DNA of 32,093 nt, from contig CAWDMN010000021.1 of the NCBI GenBank assembly GCA_963803155.1, positions 1 to 32,093 of the forward strand. The letters run 5' to 3'. Under the pieces are notes generated by a model that was given only the letters and a program-made list of their open reading frames with translations, did no database searches and had not been told where the DNA came from. Positions 1-6,776 of the stretch are shown in pieces (the stretch's first letter is position 1; the number at the start of each line of letters is the position of its first letter). The position numbers and the translations under genes were made by a program. The stretch is from CAWDMN01 sp963803155 (GTDB taxonomy: Bacteria; Acidobacteriota; Terriglobia; Versatilivoradales; Versatilivoraceae).

Positions 1-444
1 GGCCGAGCTGCTGGGTTGGAGCACGTCGAACACGGCATCGAACTGCTCGAACAGGCGCTCCGCCGCCGCCCGGTTATCGGCCCCGAACTGGCCCGCATCC
101 ATGGCGCTGTTGGCGTCGTGGGCGTACTCGAATACCGCCGCCAGCGCCTCAGCGGTGTTCAGGTCGTCGTCCAGGCTGTCGATGAAAGCCTGCGCGGCGG
201 CTTCGGTGCGTGCCGCCATCCGCTCATTGCCGCCTTCCGGGAACTTATCCGTATCCAGCCGCAGTTTGAAGTTGCGCAGCCTCTCGATGGACATCTGCGC
301 CGCCTGCAGGCCGTCGAAAGTGAAGTTCAACGATTTGCGGTAGGGCACCGAGGCCAGCAAATAGCGAATGGCCTCCGGCCGGTAGCCGCGCGCGATGAGA
401 TCGCGGAGGGTGAAATAATTGCCGAGCGACTTGGCCATCTTCTG
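1..444 (-). pseudogene. cysS: Cysteinyl-tRNA synthetase, C-terminal fragment
   Basis: CysS charges tRNA-Cys with cysteine in the cytoplasm. The minus-strand frame opens with QKMAKSLGN (codons 444-415), the KMSKS-type signature loop of class I synthetases. It continues with FTLRDLIARGYRPEAIRYLL and a stretch reading PYRKSLNFTFDGLQAA, both typical of the CysS stem-contact and anticodon-binding helical region. The frame runs off the left window edge at residues AVFDVLQPSSSA, so the true C-terminus lies outside. The catalytic Rossmann domain that should precede KMAKS is absent: upstream codons (445 onward) read WRQ and then unrelated residues. The homology stops exactly where the plus-strand radical SAM gene begins. 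This is therefore a 5'-truncated gene, by rearrangement or by assembly error. Identification as CysS is confident; functionality is very unlikely in this configuration. Confidence 0.85.
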
Positions 445-455
445 CCTCCAGTGGC

Positions 456-1511
456 TTGCAGCGCATCTATCGAAGCTGCACCTTGCCGGATCTTGCGACT
501 TCGCCGGTCCCCCGGCGAGAGCTCATCGCGCGATGGGCCCGTCACTATGCCACCTGCCATGCCGTGCAAACGGGCAGGGGATGCCGCCATGGTTGCCGGT
601 TCTGCTCCGTCACCGCATTCCACCGTCAAACCTATCGTCACCGCCCGCTGGATCTGGTGCTGGACGAGCTCAAGAACGTCCCCCGCAACTTTATTTTTGT
701 CGATGACAATATCATCGCCGATACCGGCTATGCCCGAGCGCTCTTTGCCGCCATGGTCCCCTTGAAAAAACGCTGGGTGAGCCAGTGCTCCCTGAAAATC
801 GCCGACGACCCTGAGTTGCTGACCTTGGCTAAACGGGCCGGTTGCGTCGGCCTTTTTTTTGGGCTAGAGTCTTTGAGCGCCGAAAACCTGGCGGCGGTGG
901 ATAAAAATATCAACAATGAACAGGATAACCGGCTACGCATCCAAGCCATTCACCAGGCCGGAATCTGCGTCCAAACCGCAGTTATCGTGGGAATGGACCA
1001 CGATGATGTGAGTGTTTTTCAAAACACCTTGCGCTTTTTGCTCCAAGAGCGCGTGGACGCATTGCAACTGTCCATTCTCACGCCATTGCCGGGTACCCCA
1101 CTGTTCGATGAGTTCAACTCTGCGGGACGCATGCGTGACCTGGACTGGAGCCATTACGACTTCCGCCATGTAGTCTTTGACCCCGCCCGCCTGAGCTCGG
1201 CGCAGTTGCAAGAAGGCGCCGATTGGCTTTACCGCGAGTTCTACCGGCTCGACCGGATCACCCGGCGCACACTGCGAGTTTTGTTCATGGCCGGCCTTGT
1301 GCCCGCGATATTCTGCTGGCGGCTGAACATGACTTATCGTTACGACAACCGGCGAGAGGGCATTGTCGGACACAATCCCGCGCGGCGATTTTCCCCGGAT
1401 TTATCCGCTTTCTGGCAAAGGCTTTGGCATTGCCGGCCGGCCACCTTGGGTACCTTGAATCGGGTCGGACCAAGCAAGACCCGTACGGGATGGGGCAGAC
1501 AGCCAATATAG
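456..1511 (+). CDS. B12-binding-type radical SAM protein, N-terminally truncated
   Basis: Radical SAM enzymes cleave S-adenosylmethionine at a [4Fe-4S] cluster to start radical chemistry. The cluster motif is visible as GCRHGCRFC (Cys43, Cys47, Cys50 counting from TTG 456). It is followed by family-typical blocks: FIFVDDNI, AGCVGLFFGLES, VIVGMDHD and LSILTPLPGTPL, then a DWSHYDFRHVVFDPARLS block characteristic of the C-terminal region of B12-binding-domain radical SAM proteins. Such proteins normally carry about 150-200 residues of cobalamin-binding domain before the cluster. Here only a linker resembling GLQRIYRSCTLPDLATSPVPRR remains. The TTG at 456 is only the first possible start; no convincing ribosome-binding site precedes it, and sequence left of about 453 belongs to the cysS fragment. 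Substrate unknown. Probably non-functional unless the missing half was lost only in assembly. Confidence 0.75.
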   Translation: MQRIYRSCTLPDLATSPVPRRELIARWARHYATCHAVQTGRGCRHGCRFCSVTAFHRQTYRHRPLDLVLDELKNVPRNFIFVDDNIIADTGYARALFAAMVPLKKRWVSQCSLKIADDPELLTLAKRAGCVGLFFGLESLSAENLAAVDKNINNEQDNRLRIQAIHQAGICVQTAVIVGMDHDDVSVFQNTLRFLLQERVDALQLSILTPLPGTPLFDEFNSAGRMRDLDWSHYDFRHVVFDPARLSSAQLQEGADWLYREFYRLDRITRRTLRVLFMAGLVPAIFCWRLNMTYRYDNRREGIVGHNPARRFSPDLSAFWQRLWHCRPATLGTLNRVGPSKTRTGWGRQPI

Positions 1512-1769
1512 GACATGTTTTTAGGCCTTAAATGGAGGGAAAGAGTACCGCAGGAGAAAATGGCACTGCACTTGATTTTTGACTTTTCAGTTCGACCTAT
1601 CCTGCCAACATTAAACTTTTAATCTTATGTGTATGGGTTTTATCCATCAAAAAGCATTTCTCTGAAATAGAAGCAATTCAGTTTTAGATGATTAGGCAGA
1701 AATCGTCATAGACTCAAGAGCGGACCCAATTACTCCTTTCGCTTATGTTTTCCCTGGGCGAAATTTGGA

Positions 1770-1941
1770 TCAGAGCTGAATGGCGCTTACTTAAGAGAGT
1801 TTTGCTTTTTTCCCCCGGAGAATCATCTCCAAGAGGATCCACTTGTTCCTTTTGGAGTGCGCTGATGCTTCAGCGCACTCCAAAATCAGGGGCAAATTTT
1901 GTCCTCAAGGGTTCGCTTAAATAAGCGCCATTCAGCTCTGA
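1770..1941. repeat. Inverted repeat, 25-bp arms
   Basis: The arm at 1770-1794 (TCAGAGCTGAATGGCGCTTA and onward) is repeated in reverse complement at 1917-1941 with one mismatch. The right outer flank reads CTCTGACCCC, that is GGGGTCAGAG on the other strand, a motif I associate with REP-like elements linked to IS200-type (RAYT) transposases; that link is from memory and untested. The right arm ends 9 bp beyond the stop codon of the minus-strand gene at 1950. No ORF is convincing inside, so this could be a miniature non-autonomous element. The stretch 1512-1769 to its left is AT-rich and shows no gene. Confidence 0.7.
1850..1885. repeat. Perfect palindrome, 16-bp arms with 4-nt loop
   Basis: Arm 1850-1865 (TTTTGGAGTGCGCTGA) pairs perfectly with 1870-1885 around the loop TGCT. 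The outer ends are A/T so a transcript would show flanking A and U runs on both strands, which would allow a bidirectional terminator. It lies inside the 1770-1941 inverted repeat. The GGAGTGCG...CGCACTCC core resembles REP-type palindromes of soil bacteria. Confidence 0.8.
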
Positions 1942-1949
1942 CCCCACTC

Positions 1950-3326
1950 CTATTTCCCTTTGGGTTCCTTTGGCATGCTCTTCATCTCCGCCGGCGTGTG
2001 CGGCGGTTGGTAGCCCGGCGCCGCAACTTCGAACGCCAACGAAGCCAGGAATTCGCGGTTCTCTTTCTTTTCGAGGAATCGTTGGCCGTGCTTCGCGTAC
2101 AGCTGCGCGCCACCCTTCGCCTCGGAGTAGTCCAGCAGCTTCCCGCGCAGCCAGCCTCCCGCCTGGGCCGCCTGCCACGCGTCTCCCATGTGTCCGGCCA
2201 ACCACTCCTGCCGCGCCTCCCCATAGACAAACTGCGCCACGCTTTCGCTGAACGGCGCCAGCGCCGCGCTGATATACTCGCCCTGCGTATACTCCGCCAG
2301 CCGCGTGCCATCGACTCGCGACCAAACCGGATGCGCGAATTCGCCGTTCCAGCACATCGTAAGTTGCGTCTTCACGAACCGGTCCATGTCGGTCTTATCG
2401 AAGACCAGGCCGTACTGGTAAAGCAACACCGCCTGTGACAGGCTCAGCGAGTAGTAGCCTCCCTTATGCTCAGGGCCCATCCAGTGCTTCCACTCGGACG
2501 GCTTGAGCGGCTTCATGTCCCACTCTCCCGCCGGATCCCAGTAGTTCCACTCGTAGTGCCCGTCCATCAGCGTCAGACAGTGCTTGTACCGCACACCCAA
2601 CCGGACCGCCCTTCGCATGTACTCGTCCTTGCCGGTGGTGCGGTAGAGAGCCAGGCAGGCGCGCATGATGATGTCATGCTTATTGTGGGGCATGGTGAGA
2701 CGCGCACAGTAGTCCTGTTTCAGCCCCTGAGAGGGTTTGCGGTAGACCGCCCCGCCCTTGCCCAACTCCACGTAGTCGCCCCGCGCGTCGTGCTTCTTCA
2801 CCAACTGGTTCTCGGCCAGGTCCAGATACTCAGCGCGCTGCTTCGCATAGGTGCGGCCGAGCGCCGGGTCTTCGGAGACCAGGCAAAGAAAGTCACACAA
2901 TGCCTCCGTCACCCCGAAGCTAGAGATGATCGCGTCCCGGCGCACGTTCGGATTAGCTGGGTCGGCGTAGTCCGGATCGACCTTCCCATACCACCCCAAG
3001 TACCCGTCCGGCCCTTTCGTCATCGCCCCCCGCATGTTCTCGAAGGCCTGCGCGAACACTGCCAGGTACTTCGCATCGTGTGTCAGCTCATAAGCTGCCA
3101 GGGGCATGCGGAGATAGGGGAGGAGCTGCCACAGATAGGCCTCCGTCTCCTCCGCGTCATCCTTCGCCGCCTCGCGGCAGCGCTCGGGGTTGAGTATTTC
3201 CGCCACCTTTCCCGCCTGCGCCAGGAATCCGTCCAAAATCTGCTTGTCCTTCGCTTCCGCCACTATCGGCGGCCCCGCCGTCAGCTCCATCACACACAGC
3301 ATAACAACCAGCATCACAATATGCAT
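1950..3326 (-). CDS. Secreted protein of unknown function, probably alpha-helical toroid
   Basis: 458 residues. The start ATG at 3326 has a purine-rich ribosome-binding site (GGAAGGAG) 7-8 bp upstream. The first 25 residues (MHIVMLVVMLCVMELTAGPP) form a hydrophobic export signal ending near AEA. The mature part is rich in Trp and Tyr and consists of repeated helical hairpins: EAYLWQLLPYLRMPLAAYELTHD, SFGVTEALCDFLCLV, HDIIMRACLALYRTTG, YYSLSLSQAVLLYQYGL. That spacing is typical of (alpha/alpha)6-barrel proteins such as glycoside hydrolases and polysaccharide lyases. I do not recognise the family and cannot name catalytic residues. The C-terminus is a Pro/Lys-rich tail. It stands alone between a repeat element and the divergent padR operon. 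A role in periplasmic or extracellular carbohydrate handling is inference only. Confidence 0.8.
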   Translation of the reverse strand: MHIVMLVVMLCVMELTAGPPIVAEAKDKQILDGFLAQAGKVAEILNPERCREAAKDDAEETEAYLWQLLPYLRMPLAAYELTHDAKYLAVFAQAFENMRGAMTKGPDGYLGWYGKVDPDYADPANPNVRRDAIISSFGVTEALCDFLCLVSEDPALGRTYAKQRAEYLDLAENQLVKKHDARGDYVELGKGGAVYRKPSQGLKQDYCARLTMPHNKHDIIMRACLALYRTTGKDEYMRRAVRLGVRYKHCLTLMDGHYEWNYWDPAGEWDMKPLKPSEWKHWMGPEHKGGYYSLSLSQAVLLYQYGLVFDKTDMDRFVKTQLTMCWNGEFAHPVWSRVDGTRLAEYTQGEYISAALAPFSESVAQFVYGEARQEWLAGHMGDAWQAAQAGGWLRGKLLDYSEAKGGAQLYAKHGQRFLEKKENREFLASLAFEVAAPGYQPPHTPAEMKSMPKEPKGK

Positions 3327-3370
3327 TTTCTCGTCTCCTTCCTTTTCCTAAGCCTTCCGGCCGTCATCTC

Positions 3371-3394
3371 CATTCATCCGCGTTTATCTGTGGG
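3371..3394. repeat. Short intergenic repeat-like motif
   Basis: The stretch CATTCATCCGCGTTTATCTG and the following TGGG resembles a short motif (ATCCGTGTTTATCTGTGG-like) that I recall scattered in intergenic DNA of many environmental bacterial genomes. There is one copy here, just upstream of the minus-strand gene. Function unknown; recognition is from memory. Confidence 0.3.
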
Positions 3395-3658
3395 TGTTGC
3401 GCCATTGCCGTTTATCTCCCTTCTTTACGCTCGCTATCACGCCCGCGCCACTTCCCTGAAGGGGTCCCCGCGTCGTCGCTAGGTTCTGCGTTATAAAGGG
3501 TGCAAAGCAGGGTTGAAGAAAGAGAATCGGTTCAAGACTCCTGCTGTGATATAAATCATTTTCAGGAAAAATCCAATCACGAATGCAGAACCCATTTATA
3601 GGCAGGCCGCTTTACGACCCTTGCTAAGATGCTCATGGCTGAGCTCAAAAGTTTCCCA

Positions 3659-3687
3659 TTGACAGTCGATGGCAGTTGTGAAATGCT
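3659..3687 (+). promoter_or_regulatory. Possible sigma-70 promoter of padR-ADOP array
   Basis: A consensus -35 box TTGACA lies at 3659-3664. With a 17-bp spacer the -10 position at 3682-3687 reads AATGCT, which matches TATAAT at only three of six positions. It is 60 bp upstream of the padR start. The rest of 3327-3658 shows no gene. Confidence 0.35.
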
Positions 3688-3701
3688 TCTCCCATCGATA
3701 A

Positions 3702-3725
3702 TCGCCGGGAAGCATCGCCCGGCGA
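3702..3725 (+). promoter_or_regulatory. Hairpin in padR leader
   Basis: An 8-bp inverted repeat TCGCCGGG / CCCGGCGA encloses the 8-nt loop AAGCATCG. It sits between the putative promoter and the padR ribosome-binding site, so it could be an operator or a leader stem. No PadR-type ATGT-N8-ACAT site was recognised. Confidence 0.4.
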
Positions 3726-3747
3726 AATGCACCGAGGAGTAAAACGG

Positions 3748-4092
3748 ATGGGAAACAAACAGCCTATTGTGACTATGGATTTATTGCCAGGCACCCTGGA
3801 TCTGCTCATTCTCAAGACTCTGACCCGAGGCCCCATGCACGGCTATGGCGTTGCCCAACATCTAAGGCAGGTTTCCGATGAAGTGATCGAAGTCGGAGAA
3901 GGGTCCCTCTATCCATCCCTGCAACGTCTGTTGCTGAACGGCTGGGTCACGGCCGAGTGGGGGCAATCGGAGAACAACCGCCGGGCCCGCTATTATCGGC
4001 TCACCACGCGAGGCCGCAAGCAACTGGCCATGCAAGAAGAAAACTTCAGCCTGCTCCTGGGGGCGATTGCCCGAGTTCTACAGACCGCGTGA
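3748..4092 (+). CDS. PadR-family transcriptional regulator
   Basis: 114 residues from ATG 3748. This start is preferred over an in-frame ATG at 3727 because GAGGAG (3734-3739) lies 8 bp before it. PadR proteins are winged-helix repressors that bind DNA as dimers and often respond to toxic small molecules. The signature is clear: MDLLPGTLDLLILKTL (residues 10-25), then GPMHGYGVAQHLRQ, then EGSLYPSLQRLL (recognition helix, about 51-62), then the wing NNRRARYYRLTTRGRKQL. The short C-terminus ends AIARVLQTA, the compact form found next to ADOP permeases. Its stop codon precedes the first permease start by 7 bp, and the permease ribosome-binding site begins within the stop region, so the two are co-transcribed and probably translationally coupled. 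It presumably represses the array; the ligand is unknown. Confidence 0.93.
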   Translation: MGNKQPIVTMDLLPGTLDLLILKTLTRGPMHGYGVAQHLRQVSDEVIEVGEGSLYPSLQRLLLNGWVTAEWGQSENNRRARYYRLTTRGRKQLAMQEENFSLLLGAIARVLQTA

Positions 4093-4099
4093 GGTGATT

Positions 4100-6769
4100 A
4101 TGGAGAGACTGTTTCGGATATGGCGTCGTCTGTTGTTTTTCTTCCGGCGAGATCAGATGGATCAAGATCTGGCCGAAGAGATGCGGCTGCATGTAGAGAT
4201 GAAGGCCGAGGAAAAAAGGCAAGCCGGCATGAATGAGAAGGAGGCGCAGCAAGCCGCCTGCCGGGAGTTTGGCAATGCCGCTTTGTTGAAGGAAGCCAGC
4301 CGGGAAATGTGGGGATGGACCATAGTGGAATCCACTATAAATGACATTCGCTACGGGTTGCGGATGCTGGCCAAGAACCCAAGTTTCACCACCGTAGCCA
4401 TGATCACGCTGGCGCTGGGAATAGGCGCTAACACGGCCGTGTTCAGCGTAGTGGATGCGGTCATATTGCGACCGCTGCCCTATCGGCACCCGGAGCAACT
4501 CCTGCTAGTTTCAGAGACTCTGCCACAAATGAGCCATGATGAGATCGGAGTATCAGCGGCAGAGTACTTTGATTACCAGGAGCAAAACCACTCCTTCTCG
4601 CAGGTGGCGGCTTATGAGAGTGACGGGTTTAACCTCACGGGGGAAGGGGCTCCGTTACGAGTCAATGCAGCGCGCTTGTCAGCGTCGGCGTTCCCCCTGC
4701 TCGGCGTGGGCGCGAGTCTTGGGCGAACGTTCACACCAGAGGAAGATCGAGTGGGATTTGCGAACGTCGTGGTGCTGTCACACTCGCTTTGGGAACGTCA
4801 ATACGGCAGGGACCCAAAAATCCTGGGCAAGACGGTCAAACTGGACGAAAAGCCTTTCATCGTTGTGGGTGTGATGCCGACTTCGTTTTGTTTTCCCTTC
4901 GATGGAGCTCCCTTTTCGGAGAGAGCCGACCTTTGGTTGCCGGAGGCCTTCTCTATGAATCGCCTGAAAGATCGAACGATGGAGTTTGGGGTCGGCCTGA
5001 TTGGACGGCTAAAGCCGGGTGTGACTGAGGCGGAAGCTCAAAAGGATGTAGAAAATATTGCGGCGGCGTTCATGCACCAGCACCCAGAAGGTTACGGAGG
5101 AACGGTTTGGGTCGCACCCAGGGTCTACTCGCTTGCAACCAACACCATTCGCCGAGCTAAACCGCTGGTGATCTTGCTTGGGGCTGCCGTGTTCTGTGTG
5201 CTGTTGATCGCGTGCTCCAACGTGGCCAACCTGCTGTTAGCTCGGGCTAGCCGGCGCAGCCGGGAGATGGCAATCCGAAGTGCCATTGGTGCCGGCCGGG
5301 CTCGGTTGCTAAGACAGTGCCTGGTCGAGAGTATGTTGCTGTCGCTTTTGGGGGCAGTCAGCGGGATCCTGCTGGCTATGGCTCTCGTGGCAGCGATACG
5401 GCACTTCGGTCCTGCGGATGTGCCACGATTGCAGGATGTGACGTTACATCCTCTCGCCCTTGGGTTCACTCTCCTCCTTTCGCTGGTAACGAGTATGATT
5501 TTCGGTTTCGTTCCTGCCTTTCGGCTCTCTCTGGTGTCGCCTCAGGCTTGTCTCAAGGAGTCCACTCAGGTAGGACCGGCGCGCGGAACTCAAAGGCTGC
5601 TGAATTGTGTGGCGGTCGGAGAAATTGGGGTGGCGTTGGCTCTGCTGATCAGCAGTAGCCTTCTTCTACGAAGCTTCGTGCACATTTTGGATGTCCCATC
5701 GGGTTTCCAGCCGAAGGGCGTGTTGGTTGCGCGTACGATTTTTGACGGAGCTCGATATCCGGAGCCCATGAAGCGGGAGGCAGTACAGAAAGAACTGATC
5801 TATCGGCTCTCACATCTTCCCGGCATCACAGCGGTTGCGGCGGCAAGCCATTTGCCGTTAAGCGACGAGCGGAAGATCGGCTTTCGGCTGGAGCAATCAG
5901 CGCTTGACGAGTTCCACTGGGCAGAAAACTCCCTAGTAAGTCCGGGTTATTTTCGCGCTATGGGGATTTCGCTCCTTCGCGGAAGAGATTTCACGGAGCA
6001 GGATCGAAAGGATACTCCCGGGGTCGCAATCATCAGTGAGGCCATGGCAAGGCAGTATTTCCCGGGCAAAGACCCGATCGGACAACGCTTTCATTGGGGA
6101 GACCGAGGGTTGTTCAGAATCATTGGTGTCGCCACGGATGTGCATATCGCGGCGCTGGACGCCGACCCGCCGCCGATGGTCTACCACTCGATGTTTCAAG
6201 TGGAAAGCGGTGCCAGCGATCGAACGGCATTGGTTATTCGCTGTGGCCTCTCGGATGAGAGGGCGGAGCAAGGGATTTTTCAGGCTGTCCAGCAACAAGT
6301 CTGGTTGCTCGACAAAGATCTGCCGCTTTACAACACCACAACCCTTGCCACATTGGTGTCGGAATCTGTGGCGCAGCGCCGCTTCACGATGGTGTTGATG
6401 GGAGGGTTCGCCGTGATTGCTTTGCTGCTGGCGGTGATAGGGCTGTTTGGGGTGGTGTCGTACCTGGTGGCCGAACGGGAGCGGGAATTGGCCGTACGGA
6501 TGGCGCTAGGGGCTGAACGCGTTGGAATCTGTTGGATGGTGCTCAAACGGGGTGCGGCATTGGGATTGACTGGCTGCGCCATCGGACTGGCGCTGTTTGC
6601 AGTGGGTGCACATTTCCTGCAAGAGAACCTGTATCAGATCAGTTCTTTCGACCCCCTGACCCTATCTTTGGCTCCCACACTGCTACTCGGGGTTGCGATG
6701 CTGGCAGCGTATTGGCCAGCCCGGCGGGCAATGCGCCTCGACCCGATGGTGGCACTGCGGTACGAATGA
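4100..6769 (+). CDS. ADOP-family MacB/FtsX-like permease, copy 1
   Basis: 889 residues from ATG 4100, which has GAGGTG 4 bp before it; earlier in-frame codons overlap padR and are not used. It starts with the ADOP-specific cytoplasmic helix segment (MERLFRIWRRLLFFFRRDQM, then DLAEEMRLH, EKEAQQAACREFGN and SREMWGW), then TM1 (FTTVAMITLALGIGANTAVFS). A MacB-type periplasmic core domain follows, then an FtsX block with TM segments LLGAAVFCVLLIACSNVANLLL and further helices after RSAIGAGRARLLRQCLVES. A second half repeats the plan: a TM near LLNCVAVGEIGVALALLISS, a second periplasmic domain with FRAMGISLLRGRDF, and a C-terminal FtsX block (VIALLLAVIGLFGVVSYLVA ... ELAVRMALGAE) ending PARRAMRLDPMVALRYE. 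This is the full ADOP length. The partner ATPase is not encoded nearby. Substrate unknown; export or mechanotransmission is inferred from MacB kinship. Confidence 0.92.
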   Translation: MERLFRIWRRLLFFFRRDQMDQDLAEEMRLHVEMKAEEKRQAGMNEKEAQQAACREFGNAALLKEASREMWGWTIVESTINDIRYGLRMLAKNPSFTTVAMITLALGIGANTAVFSVVDAVILRPLPYRHPEQLLLVSETLPQMSHDEIGVSAAEYFDYQEQNHSFSQVAAYESDGFNLTGEGAPLRVNAARLSASAFPLLGVGASLGRTFTPEEDRVGFANVVVLSHSLWERQYGRDPKILGKTVKLDEKPFIVVGVMPTSFCFPFDGAPFSERADLWLPEAFSMNRLKDRTMEFGVGLIGRLKPGVTEAEAQKDVENIAAAFMHQHPEGYGGTVWVAPRVYSLATNTIRRAKPLVILLGAAVFCVLLIACSNVANLLLARASRRSREMAIRSAIGAGRARLLRQCLVESMLLSLLGAVSGILLAMALVAAIRHFGPADVPRLQDVTLHPLALGFTLLLSLVTSMIFGFVPAFRLSLVSPQACLKESTQVGPARGTQRLLNCVAVGEIGVALALLISSSLLLRSFVHILDVPSGFQPKGVLVARTIFDGARYPEPMKREAVQKELIYRLSHLPGITAVAAASHLPLSDERKIGFRLEQSALDEFHWAENSLVSPGYFRAMGISLLRGRDFTEQDRKDTPGVAIISEAMARQYFPGKDPIGQRFHWGDRGLFRIIGVATDVHIAALDADPPPMVYHSMFQVESGASDRTALVIRCGLSDERAEQGIFQAVQQQVWLLDKDLPLYNTTTLATLVSESVAQRRFTMVLMGGFAVIALLLAVIGLFGVVSYLVAERERELAVRMALGAERVGICWMVLKRGAALGLTGCAIGLALFAVGAHFLQENLYQISSFDPLTLSLAPTLLLGVAMLAAYWPARRAMRLDPMVALRYE
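4196..4320 (+). repeat. 125-bp block shared with ADOP copy 2
   Basis: Matches 6873-6997 at 124 of 125 positions (the only difference is A4298 versus C6975), including 102 consecutive identical bases. It covers the codons for MKAEEKRQAGMNEKEAQQAA through REMWGW in copy 1. Flanking parts of the two genes are far more divergent. Confidence 0.9.
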
Positions 6770-6776
6770 GATGACC

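Noticed and set aside
16..765. 249-codon open frame on the plus strand
   Set aside because: Runs antisense through the cysS fragment and then in the wrong frame across the radical SAM gene.
2466..3482. 338-codon open frame on the plus strand
   Set aside because: Antisense to the secreted protein at 1950-3326, no ribosome-binding site, His/Arg/Leu-rich composition typical of a shadow frame in GC-rich DNA.
3727..3747. Earlier ATG for padR
   Set aside because: It precedes the GAGGAG site, which is ideally spaced for ATG 3748; PadR homologues begin near the MDLLPGTL block.
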